Assembly (NCBI GenBank): GCA_003255025.1
Contig: QANY01008752.1
Span: 62,001 to 126,000 of the forward strand
Reading direction: 5' to 3'
Length of the DNA: 64,000 nt
From: Datisca glomerata
Lineage: Eukaryota; Streptophyta; Magnoliopsida; Cucurbitales; Datiscaceae
Shown here: one piece after another, positions 44,801-55,945 of the stretch
Numbering within the stretch: the first letter of the stretch is position 1
How the letters are laid out: each line of letters begins with the position of its first letter
The notes under the pieces: model-generated
Told to the model about the DNA's origin: nothing
Databases searched by the model: none
The model's input: only the letters and a program-made list of their open reading frames with translations
Made by a program: the position numbers and the translations under genes

Positions 44801-47800
44801 CGTGAAGTAGTATAGCAGGACCCATATGCTTGAATTTCCGACTTCTTAGTTTGTCAAAAATTGTTGCATCCCTTTTGTGAATGATCTTATAATCTTTTTA
44901 GTTTGCTGCGATGAAGATGTTTTCTTTTCTTAGAGAATTTCTTATGTTTAGCCTTATTTTTCGTTGATGGTAAGAGAAGGCAAACCTCAAGAGAATGTAA
45001 ATGGAGGAAAGTGTGGGGAGCTCACTGTCATAAGAGACATGTTGCACCACTAGTTGGCTGCTTACTGGTAAATGTTGAGACACGAGTGCATCTATGCACA
45101 ATATCAAACTTATCTTAGTTAAGCATGCATGATGGTGCATCAGGAGAGAAGGCCAAAAGCTAGTCATATATATGCAATCATCGATATTAGTGGTAAGTAG
45201 TGGTACAACCATAGATATAAGAAGGTAGTATAGCTCGGTAGTAGGGTTGCAACGGTGAAGCTTTAAAAATGGAATTGGCATAGACGAGGGAAATAGATAT
45301 CACTTGGTTTATGGGAATGAAGTGTCTAAGCCTAACGAATTTGGCGGACTAGTTATGGGAACCTTCTTTTAAGAAATAGAGCTTTTATAGGAAAAAATGG
45401 CTTTGGCTTTTTCCATTAGAACGTACACTAATTAACAAGAGCACATATGACTTTTCAACAGATTGGATTCAAACATTGTTACTGAAGTCCTTTTAGAAAA
45501 CAATGAAAGTTCATCTATCAAGGTCTGCGGTTTCCTTCTTTCGAGAAATGTACAAAATGGGTTGTGGACAATGATTCTTTTATACGCTTTTGGGTGGAGA
45601 ATTCTGTGTAAGGACAATCCCTTCAAGCACTTTCCTCATATTTTTACTACTTGTCACTCACTAAGGGTTTGAGAATCTCTTCGGTCCGTGAATTATTTGG
45701 TTCCAATGTTTTTTTTTTCCAAAAACAGTTGGATACATTGATCGGTCAGTTTTTTTTATCCAATTCTCTTTCTTTCAAATCCTCTTCCAATTTTCATCTA
45801 AACTACCCTCCTAACCCACTTTTGTCCCTAAGAAATTTATTTGGAAGAATGTTAGTGAAAGTTTTGCACTGCTTCTGGTACTAACACAGGTATATCCTTG
45901 TCATCCTCTTCAGAAGAAGAATCCCACTGGGTATGCATCTCCCTAATTGGTGCCTCTATTGTGGTCAAGGCATGGGCATGAATATTTAAAAATTGAGAGG
46001 ATAGAGGATGCTTTTTTCTTAATATTGAGATTTACTTTATTGTTATTTAGTACTTGGAATACAGCGCTACATATGTAGGAAGCATTTTGGTTTCCTTTGT
46101 GACATTGTGCCTTGTTTCGATGAGTCCCCTCCCTTTGCGCCTTGCTTTTATGTCCTTTTGAGTTTTGTTTCCTCTGCTTATTGTCTTAAGTAGGATTATG
46201 ATAAAGTGAATATCATAATATGGCCAAACGGATGTAGGGAGGGGAAGGTCTAAACATTGATTGTTTATCCCTTTTCCCCTTAGTTTGGTGCTGGTATGAC
46301 TTTCTTTAGGAATGCCAGATAACGACTTTTCTTCTCATCTACTATAATACAAAGGGGGCTGGTTTGGCCAAACGGTCAATCAAAGCTGCTTGTCCAGAGC
46401 AGGCCCCTTTCCTATTTCACAGTGTGCGACCATTTTTCCTATACAACCTCCTCCTCACCCCCCCCCCNCCCCCCCCCCCCCCCCCCCCCCCCATTGGACA
46501 GTGTGAAGATGCAATTCATTTTCAGATATTGCCACTATACTTTGAAATGCTTTTTATTTTTAGTTTTACATTACAATTTGACAACTTGAGGACTAAGTCA
46601 CTTCAATACTTCAACAAGGACTTGTAAGAGCTTTGTAAAGGATCCCAGCTTTTGACTTGACCATTTCAATCTGCAAGAATAAGAGTTTGAACTCAATAAT
46701 TACGTTACTACTATTGATGTTTCATGCTTCAAGCTATGGCCACTACTGATGCTTCTTACCTTATGTGCTGTTATTGACACTTTTGTGGTATTTGACAAGC
46801 CTGTTAACTGTTAACTTGTTAAGTGAAGACAGCTTGAGGAATAACTATTCTGCTTAAGTATCTGCAAAAGATAATTTGTCAGATGCTGAGAATCATCTTT
46901 TCTTCTTGATGAGTAGTTTGTCTAATTATGAAGACGGCTGGAAAACAACTACTGTTGGTGTAAATTTAGAGTACTCTTAGTTAACTGGCATGTTAAGTGG
47001 TACCAATGAATAGGAACTTCAGACCATAGTAGAATAACGATATCCAGAACAAGCATGCCTACAATAGTTTGTATAGTAAAAAAAAAGTATGTATAGTCAA
47101 TATCACATCGATAAACAGAATATTTTTTTGGTCGAATAGATAAATAGAATATTATAATGAGAAACTAGATAGCAGGAGAGAAAGAAAGTAGAATAATTCG
47201 TTTCCTTTTTTAGTATGTATGATTTAGCTCATTATTGTTTTATATTGCTGGAATCGTGACAATTGTTTGTTAGTGACTGCTTCAGCATATGTTTGTTTGA
47301 CCCTTCACTAAGTGGAATGATAATGGTAATCAACTACAAATAGGTGTGGAACAACAAAAATCCCAACTCTATATGCTATGTGCTGAATTGTATAAGGTTA
47401 TATATCACAATAAATATAGCTAAAAATTTCACCTTTTTCTATTCAAGATAATAATTCAAATCGCCACCTATTTATTCGTTAGTTATCAAAACACGCTTTA
47501 ATTGCCTAAAATGACCTTATTGTGCATATGGCTAAATTGAATATTTTACTATCAGTATGAATTATAAGATTTCTCTTTCATGTCATTTACTCCACGTTAC
47601 ATATAGGTAACTAGGTTTACAATGTATTCTTTTTCTTTTCTTTTTTTGGATTCGTGTATGATATCATTTTCATTTGCTAGTTGTTGTACTCAAATATATT
47701 CATGTTCTGTAGTAACTTTTATTTAAAAGAAGTAAAAGAGGTGTTTCCTAGTTACTCTTCGAATACTATAATATGGATCAGAAAATGAATAACGTGGGTA

Positions 47801-50800
47801 ATGGTTGCTAACCTATTAAAATCGTGAGTCAAAATAACACTGATGTCTTTATAACACATCCGATGATTTTTATTCATATTTTCCCTTAGGATCGTGCTGG
47901 TAAACTTCTTTCTTAGGAGTGTCAGATAATGACCTGGTTTCATTTCTTTTTCACCTACTATATGAGGGGGCTGGTTTGGCCAAACAGTCCAGGCTTTTTG
48001 TCTAAACCAGCCCCTTTTCTTACTTGACAATGGGTGAGCTTTTTTCCTATTCAACCTCCTCTCTCCCCTCTTATTGGACAGTGTGAAGATGCTAGTACTC
48101 GTTTGCAAATACTGCCACTATACTTGGAAATGCATTTTATGTTTAGTTTTGCGTTTTAATTTGAGAACACGGTGATAAGGCGCTTTGATACTTCATTAGG
48201 AAAGTAAGAGTTTTGTTAAAGGATGAGGATCCCAGCTTCTTACTTGACCATCTCAATCTTCAAGAGTAAGAGTTAGAACTCGAATCATATTGCGTCTATT
48301 GACATCCTGTGGTTCAAGCTGTGCTATTATTGACACTGTTATAGTTTCTGACAAGCCTATAGTAGCCTTTCCTAGAGGAATAACTATTCTGCTTAGGTAA
48401 TTGCGAAAGATTTTTTTTTGAACAAGGTAATTGCAAAAGATAGCAAAGCTTTAGTGTACTCTTAATCATCTGGCATGTTTAGTGATTCCAATGAATCAAA
48501 ACTTCAAACCATGGTACAATAACGATCTTCAGAACAGCCATGCATACAATGGAAAGATAGTAAGTACAATCTTAATAATATAGTTAAACAGAATATGTTT
48601 ATGAGAAATTAGATGACCGGAGAGAGAAGAAATCAGTTAATTTCTTTTTGTAGCATATTATGATGAACGTTAGCTCATTCTTATTTAGTGCTGGAATCGT
48701 GACAATAGTTTATTGATGACTTCTTCAGCCATTATTTATTTGACTGTCTGTTATGACTGGATTTGAATGATATTGGTAATGAACTATCAAAGATTTGAAA
48801 CAAGAGAAATTCCAACTCTATGTTCTATGTAGTGAATCCTATTGAGTGCCAATATTTTGGTATCCAAAAGGAAGAAAGGGACTTTTAGGTTAGATTAAGA
48901 GAAGCGAACTTTGTATTGTGAGACAAATATTGGTATAAAACAGACTCTTTCCCGATCAATTTTTGCAAAGTGAAGGTAGGATTAGTAATTATTTGCTTGT
49001 CAAGGCTGTTTGCTTGACAGATTGCATAGAGAACATACAAAGAGGGTGTATCATTTGATATTTCACTAGTGCATTTGCAGGGATTAGCAATAAGCCTAGA
49101 TTGGAAAAAGGTGTATTATTTGATATTGCACTAGTGCATTTGCAGGGATTAACATTAAGACTAGATTGGAATCTACATAGACCATTTCTCATGATGTGGT
49201 AACTAATGGTAAAAATATTTGCAAAATGATTGAGGATGTTAATGGATCTGCTGATACTGCTTGGAAGCCATACATTGAGGTTGTCAGAGTTGGCTTTCGT
49301 AACTTCATCCCGGTAGCTTTAACATTTTTTTGACGCGGTCAAGTTTTTTCTATGGATTAATCATGGTAATTACTAGAGTTTACCCCCTATATGTTCATAC
49401 TTCATATCAACACTTCTCGCCCGGTGAAAATTAATATCTTGTTCAACACTTTGGTAATATATATTTCCTCTTTCAAATCAAGCTTCGTTGTGTCTCAATG
49501 TGTGTCTCAATGTGGTAACATCATCGCATTGAAAGTTGCTGATTCTTCTAGATCTAGATTAATTTATTATTACTGATATTTAATATTAGGTGTATGACTT
49601 TGAGCGCTTGAAATTTGGTTCCAATATCTGAGTAGTTTTAAGAACAGCTGTTTTTGTACGGTTTTCTATTTGAAACTATTTCTGATGAACATTTTGCTTT
49701 CAGTTAGAGAAGGAGGCCTTGGTTAAAGGAGTTCCAATAGGACAAGCTCTTGACATAGACATTCCTCCTCCACGCCCTAAACGGAAACCAAACAATCCAT
49801 ATCCTCGGAAGACCAGTGTGGGTGCTCCTACGACCCTAGTGGGAGAGAAGTATGGAAAGCTTTTACCTCAGGGTTCTTCATCACAGTATAAACAAGTACT
49901 CGACTTAGAAAAGGAACCACTTCCTGAGGTCAATGTCTCATTTTATCAGCTTCTTCTACGATACGCCCTTGTTACATTCGTTCTAAAAAGCAGGTGCATT
50001 CTATCAGTTTTTAATATTTGCCTTTTTATCAGGGACATGTTGAAGAAGAGAAGACGACAAAGGTGAAAGAAAATCGGGATGATAGTTGCTCAGAACTTTT
50101 TTCCGCACCACAAGAACCTCAGTGTTTGTCTGCTTCCTCAGGAAACAAGAATTGCATTCCAACTCCAGTAACACTAAGAAACTCGTGTGCTTTTAGGGAG
50201 TTTATGCCCTCGGTGAAGGGTGCATCAACTCAGGATGAGATGAGTGAATCATACATCTCTATTGAACTTAAAGGAAACAAGAATTCGGAAAATGTTCAAG
50301 CAAAACAGCCACTTCATGATAATGGCATTAGTAGAGACTTAAAGTTGGGAGATTCTAATGCTTCACCTGCTAAAGTGGTTCAAGTTGAGAAAACAGATGA
50401 TTTAAATTGTACACAAACAGGTGAGATCCAAGCAACTCAGACTTTTCCAAGGTATGTACCTGTGCACATTTTAGATGGAAGCTTAGGAGCTTCTGCACAA
50501 AGTTATTCCCCAGACATGTCCTCACACAACTCCATATTTCACCTAACGGGAGAGACTCACGCCTATCCTAATCAATCTGCACATCAAACTGCATCCGTAA
50601 CTACTGAACATCAAAACAATGTGCCAAGATCTTCTTCTATTCATCACTCACCTCTTGCTTTTCATCCACCCTTTACCCCAATTTGCCACAGTCAAAATCA
50701 CTACAGATCATTTCTTCAGATGTCCTCCACATTCTCAAACCTTATCGTATCTACCCTCCTACAAAACCCTGCAGCCCATGCTGCAGCAAGCTTCGCAGCT

Positions 50801-51991
50801 ACATTTTTGCCCTATACTCAAGAGACGTCTGCAGACTCTTCTGTAACCAACCAAGCAGGTTTTACGTTAAGACAAATGAACTCCAATCCGAGCATGGCAG
50901 CTATTGCTGCAGCCACTGTAGCAGCAGCAACTGCCTGGTGGGCAGCCCACGGAATGCTACCCATTTGTGCTCCTTTCCGTTCTGCTTTTGGCTGTGCTCC
51001 TGTATCTGCAAGTGAAGTGCCATTAACAGATATCTGTCCAGCTCCAACAGCCAATACAGAGAAAGAAGAAAAATCCCTTCAAAATCCTCCCCTGCAAGAT
51101 CTACAGCTGGACCCAGAACATTCAGCAGCTTTGCAAGCTCATCCTTCACCTCCTAAGTCACCAACCTTATCATCAGAAGCTGAAGAGAGTGAAGGTGCAA
51201 AGCCAAATGCCGGGTCAGAACCTGCTGATAACGAAAAGGCCTCGGCAGTAACTGAGCTACATGATTCAAACAAAGGAAAATCCAGGAAACAGGTTGACCG
51301 TTCCTCGTGTGGTTCCAACACAGCGTCTAGTAGTGAAGTAGAAACAGATGCGTTAGAAAAGCATGAGAAGGAGAAGGTAGAGTCAAAGGAACCTGACATT
51401 AATCATCTAGCCACTGATTCCATTAACCGTCGAGGTAGAAACATCAGCAACGTCAATGATTCTTGGAAAGAGGTTTCTGAAGAGGTAATGGGCTAGAAAA
51501 AACAAAAATCCAGTTTTTGGCATTTATGAGTGATACATCAATGCTTTATCTTGTAACTTAAAAATTCTCTATGTCAGGGACGACTGGCCTTTCAAGCACT
51601 CTTCTCCCGTGAGGTATTGCCACAAAGCTTCTCGCCTCCACATGATTTAAAGAATAAGCCTCATCAGGAGACAATTGGGGAAGGCAAGCTAATTGCAATT
51701 GACAAAGATGGCGATACCTTGGTACTGGATCTCAACACGAAGACATTGGGGTCTTCCTCTATCAACCAAACCTTGGAGAATGACACATCTCCTAGAGGTG
51801 ACCAAAATGGAGACGAGGGGTTACTGACACTAGGGCTTGGACATGGAAAGCTGAAGGCTCGTCGTACAGGATTTAAACCTTACAAAAGATGTTCTGTAGA
51901 GGCTAAAGAGAGCAGATTAGCAAATTGCACCAGCCAGGGTGATGAGAAATGTCCAAAGAGAATACGCTTAGAAGGAGAGGCCTCTACTTGA
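41843..51991 (+). CDS. LHY: LHY/CCA1-type single-MYB circadian clock transcription factor
   Basis: Coding exons: 41843-41881, 41986-42097, 42348-42409, 49704-49928, 50033-51484, 51578-51991. All introns are GT-AG; the total is 767 codons plus TGA, close to usual LHY length. The start [13 protein letters not shown] is the LHY N-terminus. The SHAQKF-type MYB repeat is at residues 24-75 (W27, W46, SHAQKFF 63-69). It is followed by [20 protein letters not shown] and NNPYPRKT (80-108), an Ala-rich AAWWAAHG-type block (about 434-457) and the LHY-specific [20 protein letters not shown] (631-650). The protein is a nuclear repressor that binds evening elements at dawn. It is known to act with CCA1-like partners against TOC1/PRR and evening-complex genes. 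No disabling mutation is seen. Intron 3 is unusually long. Confidence 0.96.
46270..47395 (+). repeat. Intronic segmental repeat, copy A
   Basis: Aligns in direct orientation with copy B at 47885-48842. Shared words include GGGGGCTGGTTTGGCCAAAC, ATTGGACAGTGTGAAGATGC, TTGCCACTATACTT and CAACTCTAT. Copy A is longer because of small extra blocks, including the poly-C expansion. No terminal inverted repeats were seen. Confidence 0.8.
46458..46492 (+). repeat. Poly-C run with one N
   Basis: About 34 cytosines with an unresolved base at 46468. The matching place in copy B reads CTCTCTCCCCTCTT. The run length is probably an assembly or sequencing uncertainty. Confidence 0.9.
47885..48842 (+). repeat. 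Intronic segmental repeat, copy B
   Basis: Partner of copy A about 1.6 kb downstream. Divergence is substantial, with many substitutions and indels, so the duplication is old. Confidence 0.8.
49045..49172 (+). repeat. 65-bp tandem repeat, two units
   Basis: Units start at 49045 (GGTGTATCATTTGATATT) and 49110 (GGTGTATTATTTGATATT) and share CACTAGTGCATTTGCAGGGA. About seven substitutions separate them. It lies about 530 bp before LHY exon 4, and each unit contains a TTTGCAG|GGA word that could act as a cryptic splice acceptor. Confidence 0.85.
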
Positions 51992-52307
51992 CATTCGATT
52001 TGCATGCAATAAAGCAAAGGAAACCTTTCTTCACTTGCATGTAACTTCTAATCCCTCCATATCTATTATAGTTTATTATTAGATTTCAAGTTATGCAGCC
52101 CACGAAACTTGTCGTGTAGGTTTGTACAATATTTTATGACTAAATTTGCTCTGTAGTACTTTAAACTTATGTGACTGCTGTAAAGAACTCCCTAAAATAG
52201 ACTTCAGTAAGATATTCAAGTACTGAGTGGGCCTCGATTTGGCCACTTTCTTCCAAACTCTTGTTAGTTACATTAATGAATGTGAATGCACATTGCCTTT
52301 CCAGTGC
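51992..52307 (+). terminator. LHY: LHY 3' untranslated region and polyadenylation zone
   Basis: An AATAAA lies at 52008-52013, only 17 bases after the stop. TTATTATTAG- and TTTTATGAC-type AT-rich words around 52070-52145 are more plausible far-upstream elements. The true cleavage site cannot be read from sequence. Confidence 0.45.
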
Positions 52308-52505
52308 ACGGTCCAGTCCGGTCGATTAGTACTATATTTGTAATCGAACCGACATGATCAGTTGTTTAAGACTTTGAACCAAACCAAACAAAACAGATTT
52401 GATTATTAGAATCGAATTGAAATGAAGTGATTGGTTCGGTTCAGTCGGTTATAATCGATCAGCTCGGTTCGATCGGTTATAATCGATTCGACGAAATTTA
52501 TAGTC
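52308..52505. mobile_element. hAT-like repeat fragment with GGTTCGGTT words
   Basis: TTGGTTCGGTTCAGTCGGTT and several ATCGAACCG or GATCGGTTATAATCGA words in both orientations resemble the interior of the MITE at 28555. Clear termini and an 8-bp target duplication were not found. Confidence 0.45.
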
Positions 52506-53448
52506 AATCCTGCAGCATGAAAATGAGTTTTCTACATGAATCATGAAAATTTTCTTAAACAATTTATCACTCTATAAAGCTCAATAAAGGAGAAGTCAGA
52601 TCAACCAATTTAGGGTTAATATTATAAGACCTCCTACACTTTGCTTCAATATTAATTTACTCTCATAAACTATTTTCTCTTTCCAATTGGTCTTTTAACT
52701 TTCTCCATCCATCATCAACTTACTCCCTTACCCGAAATTTCAGTCTAGTTTAAATGATCACGTGTGTTGCACATGATTAATGGAATATAAAAAAGGCCCC
52801 TATTAAAAATCATCCACCCCCTTCCCCCTCGAAGCCCTCCCCCCTCCAACGTGATTTCCAGTTCTTCTCTCTCTTTCCCTCAATGACTATTCTCTTAACA
52901 AGGCACTCAAAGCCTAGCTAAGAGTATGTCGCCCAACTCTATTTCATCACTCTCATTCTTTGTTTATACATGAATTTTCTACCCTGGACATATCCCCTAG
53001 GTTCACCTGCACTAGTTGGACCCCTGTTATTAAACTCGTAACCGTCAAGTTAAGTGACAAGACTTGGATGGACTCTTACTGTTTTAGGAATGAATTGGAG
53101 GCATATGACTTGGTAGGATTAGGATGAGGTTCGTTAGGTCGGTTCGCCGCCACGACCTCCTCAGTAGGCTTTAGATGCGTCGTACTCTCATTGAAGATGA
53201 ACCTAGAGACATATGGCAACGTCCTATACGTTGGCTTTTACGTACACTTGACAATCATTGATTGATCATAATAAAATTAGGATTTACCTCCCACTTTTTA
53301 TATAAAGATGCTTAATACTCCTATTGAAAAGGAGTTAGATATTGTTTGGACATCACACACAAACATTCGGGGGTTGGATATTTGTTAATTTACACACAAT
53401 TGGAGACTCTCTCTCCCTCTCCTCTTGGCAACTCCAAGGATGTGTTTA

Positions 53449-53900
53449 CCGACGGTTGTTACCGTCTAAACCGCTAAGAATGATCATCCCTTCCTCCATG
53501 ATGACCTCCACATTCTTAAAGCTTCTCTGATGACTAGATTACTCTTCGTTCTTAACCTGATCTGGTTCAGAATTCATCTCCGAAACATTCTCCTGTTACT
53601 TTGTACATAAATTCCACGTTCTTTTTCATTTTCTCCGGGTCAAAAGAAAAGAGTGGCTGAAGAAGAAGCTGCGTCTCGGGAAATTGGCCTTGCATACGAT
53701 TGCTTCCTGCAACCGAAGAGGATGTTAGAACTGCAGCGCATGTGAGGCTAGGATTAAATAGCTTTCTGCATTCCAGATTTCTAGGCTCAGGACGCTTTCC
53801 CTTGTACGTGATGACGCCGAGAGGGAATTGTCGTAGGGAATAAGCTAATTGAATTCTTTCAAGAATCATAGATGAAATATAGATCTTTTATCTGAAAAGT
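53449..53900 (-). pseudogene. Possible captured gene fragment, minus strand (unrecognised)
   Basis: A 100-codon open frame (53567-53869) reads RIQLAYSLRQFPLGVITYKG near its start. Composition is less AT-rich than the TIRs. No family was recognised. It lies inside the Mutator-like element, so a captured fragment is plausible, but chance is not excluded. Confidence 0.25.
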
Positions 53901-54077
53901 GTCGTATTTGCGTAATTAGATTGTGGAATTCAAACACCCTGAATTTCAATGAGATTTTGATTTGAGCATCTTTATCTGCCGTGTTAATAGGTCAACTTAT
54001 TAAGCTTCGTCGGCCATCTACTAGTTTAGACTACCGTGTTGCTTCATACTGCTGAATTGGGACTGTTTTGCTACAGT

Positions 54078-54230
54078 TTTTAACCCAACTCCCTCCTTCG
54101 CTCTCCCACCCTCTCTCTCCCTCCCTCGCCCTCCCTCCCTCGCCCTCCCTCTCCCATCCTCTCCCTCCCTCCCTCCCTCTCCCATCCCTCTCCCTCCCTC
54201 CCTCTCTCTCCCTCCCTTCTCCCTCCCTCC
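54078..54230. repeat. CCCT/CCCTCC-rich microsatellite
   Basis: About 150 bases of CCCTCCCT and CTCTCCCT words. Open frames on both strands here (Gly/Arg/Glu-rich or Pro/Ser/Leu-rich) are the repeat read through and are not genes. Confidence 0.9.
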
Positions 54231-54332
54231 CAAAAACTAACAGAGTAGTCCCAGAAAAGAAAATGCATGAGAAAATAAAACCCAAGAAATGAAGAATAAG
54301 ATGCAGAAACAGTTTTAGGGAGAGAGGATTCT

Positions 54333-54640
54333 CACCTGCAAGTGAGCAAGCAGAGGTTTAGATCCAATAAAGAGGAAAACAGAGCAGTCGGTGCATTGAC
54401 TTTGAAGAAGTGTACCGGTAGGAAATTTCAAAGTAGAAACTAAAATGGAAACATGTTTTTGAGAAATAATTTTCCAAATTATTATGTAAACTACCCATGA
54501 TGGGTTTGTCTTCAAACGCCAATATCTCACTCCAATTTCTCAGCCACAAATCTGTAGTTCCTACTAGGAGACGTCTCACTATACGTCTCACTATAATAGC
54601 TATGGCACCGCCCAAAGCTAAGCCTAGTGGGAAATCCAAG
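54333..54640 (-). pseudogene. Possible captured exon, minus strand (unrecognised)
   Basis: The minus-strand reading VSTLKFPTGTLLQSQCTDCS followed by SKPLLAHLQ ends at a good donor word CAG|GTGAGA (about 54335). An overlapping frame reads MDFPLGLALGGAIAI near 54600-54639. The sequence looks exon-like, but the protein was not identified. Confidence 0.25.
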
Positions 54641-54670
54641 AAATGTAATCTTTAAACCATATAAATTTAA

Positions 54671-54840
54671 GTTAATATTACAGGACCATTCAATTTTATC
54701 TTAAAATTAATTTATTCTCTTAAATTATTTTTTTCTAAATCGGTACTTAACCTTTTTGCATCCATCATTTTAACTCCTGAACTGAAATTTCAGGTTTAAC
54801 GTCGTTTAATTGATCACGTGTATTGTATATGATTTCTACC
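54671..54840. repeat. Extra left-type TIR of the same Mutator-like family
   Basis: GTTAATATTACAGGACC and GCATCCATCATTTTAACTCC match the ends of the 3.3-kb element and of the nested copy. A separate right-hand partner was not assigned, so this is a remnant of another insertion or an internal duplication. Confidence 0.55.
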
Positions 54841-54848
54841 AATTTTTT

Positions 54849-55602
54849 GGGTTAATATCATAGTACCCCTCTGAATTTTGTCCCAAATCAATTTACCCCC
54901 TAAGCCATTTTTTTTTGAATTGATACTTAAGCTTTCTCCATACATCACTTTACCCATTGGACCCGAAATTTAGGTGTATATAACATTGTTCCTACCATGA
55001 AATAAGCTTTTGATTTTGTTGAATGATATGTTATGACATGTGGATATGGCAATTATACAGTTATTTTATTGATAAATATTGCAACTATTTTATTGAAGGA
55101 TATGATATGATAGTTATGTTAGTTCACTATTAAATAATGCAACTATTTTATACATTCGTTAAAAATAACATATAATAATAGGTCTTACATGAGAAATGCT
55201 CTTACAGTTTAAAAATGAATATTTCTTTGTTGATCAAAATATTTATATATTTTAAATAATTTTATACATAAAAAACAGTGAAATAACACACAAGGTTTTC
55301 AGATAACATTAAGTTAAGTTTATTCTTTTTACATTTTTGACAAATTAGTGAAGAAATAGATGCAATTTGTGGGTGTTTTTATGGGAAACATGAGAGAGAG
55401 ATATACCTTTTAAGGTTGAAGAAATGGGAAAAATTGAAAAAAAATAGGCATGTGCCGTGCATGTGAGTATTTAACAACCATTTAACGGCCAGTGAGATAA
55501 AGTGATGGATGGAGAAAGCTTTAGTATCAATTTAGAAGAAAAAATAGATTATGAGGGTAAGTTGATTTTGGGACAAAATTCAGGGTCCTATGATATTAAC
55601 CT
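54849..55602. mobile_element. Nested long-TIR element, about 750 bp
   Basis: GGGTTAATATCATAGTACCC at the left is mirrored by GGGTCCTATGATATTAACC at the right end. Both ends share TGAATTTTGTCCCAAA in inverted orientation. It lies inside the 3.3-kb element of the same family. A convincing 9-bp target duplication was not seen. Confidence 0.7.
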
Positions 55603-55945
55603 TATAAATTTTACACTCTTCATTCATTTCCCCTCTTTTTTTTCCAATTGGATCTTGAATTGAACTGATTATGAACATTTGTTGTAGTAGTTGAAGTGAT
55701 AAAGCTGGCATATTTGGACAAAAAATATGAGAATAAATAGCTTATAAGGTTGAAGAAAGGGGAAAATTGGAAAAAATAGGCATGTGTCGTGCATATAACC
55801 ATTTAATAATTATTTGATGATCATATGAGTAAGTTGATGGATGAAGAAAGTTGGAAGGTCAATTAGAAAGGGAAAATAATTTAGGTGGTATGTTGATATT
55901 GGGGTAAAGTGCATGGGAGTTATATGATATTTACCCACCAATTTA

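Larger units (their letters stand above)
42410..49703 (+). other. LHY: LHY coding intron 3, 7.3 kb
   Basis: It separates the exon that ends with SHAQKFFSK from the exon beginning LEKEALVKG. It holds a diverged segmental repeat (46270-47395 and 47885-48842), a 65-bp tandem repeat, a poly-C run with an unresolved base, and AT-rich DNA. Minus-strand open stretches at 43058-43422 and 44898-45281 have no recognised domain. The donor is AAG|GTCAAT and the acceptor TTTCAG|TTAGAG. Confidence 0.85.
52613..55936. mobile_element. Mutator-like long-TIR element, 3.3 kb, perfect 9-bp target duplication
   Basis: It begins GGGTTAATATTATAAGACC and ends in the diverged inverted copy ...TTATATGATATTTACCC. Long inverted ends share AACTTTCTCCATCCATCA / TGATGGATGAAGAAAGTT. 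ACCAATTTA is present exactly at 52604-52612 and 55937-55945. No transposase is inside. The interior carries host-like GC-richer DNA with candidate exon signals, and nested members of the same TIR family. This is the structure of a Pack-MULE-type non-autonomous element. Confidence 0.88.

Noticed and set aside
44898..45281. 127-codon minus-strand frame in the LHY intron as a gene
   Set aside because: No domain, no composition shift from the surrounding intron, and no splice or start context.
50818..51399. Minus-strand open frames over LHY exon 5
   Set aside because: They are shadows of the long coding exon. The plus-strand frame is supported by LHY motifs and splice junctions.
54021..54292. 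Gly/Arg/Glu-rich and Pro/Ser-rich open frames
   Set aside because: Read-through of the CCCT microsatellite in several frames on both strands.
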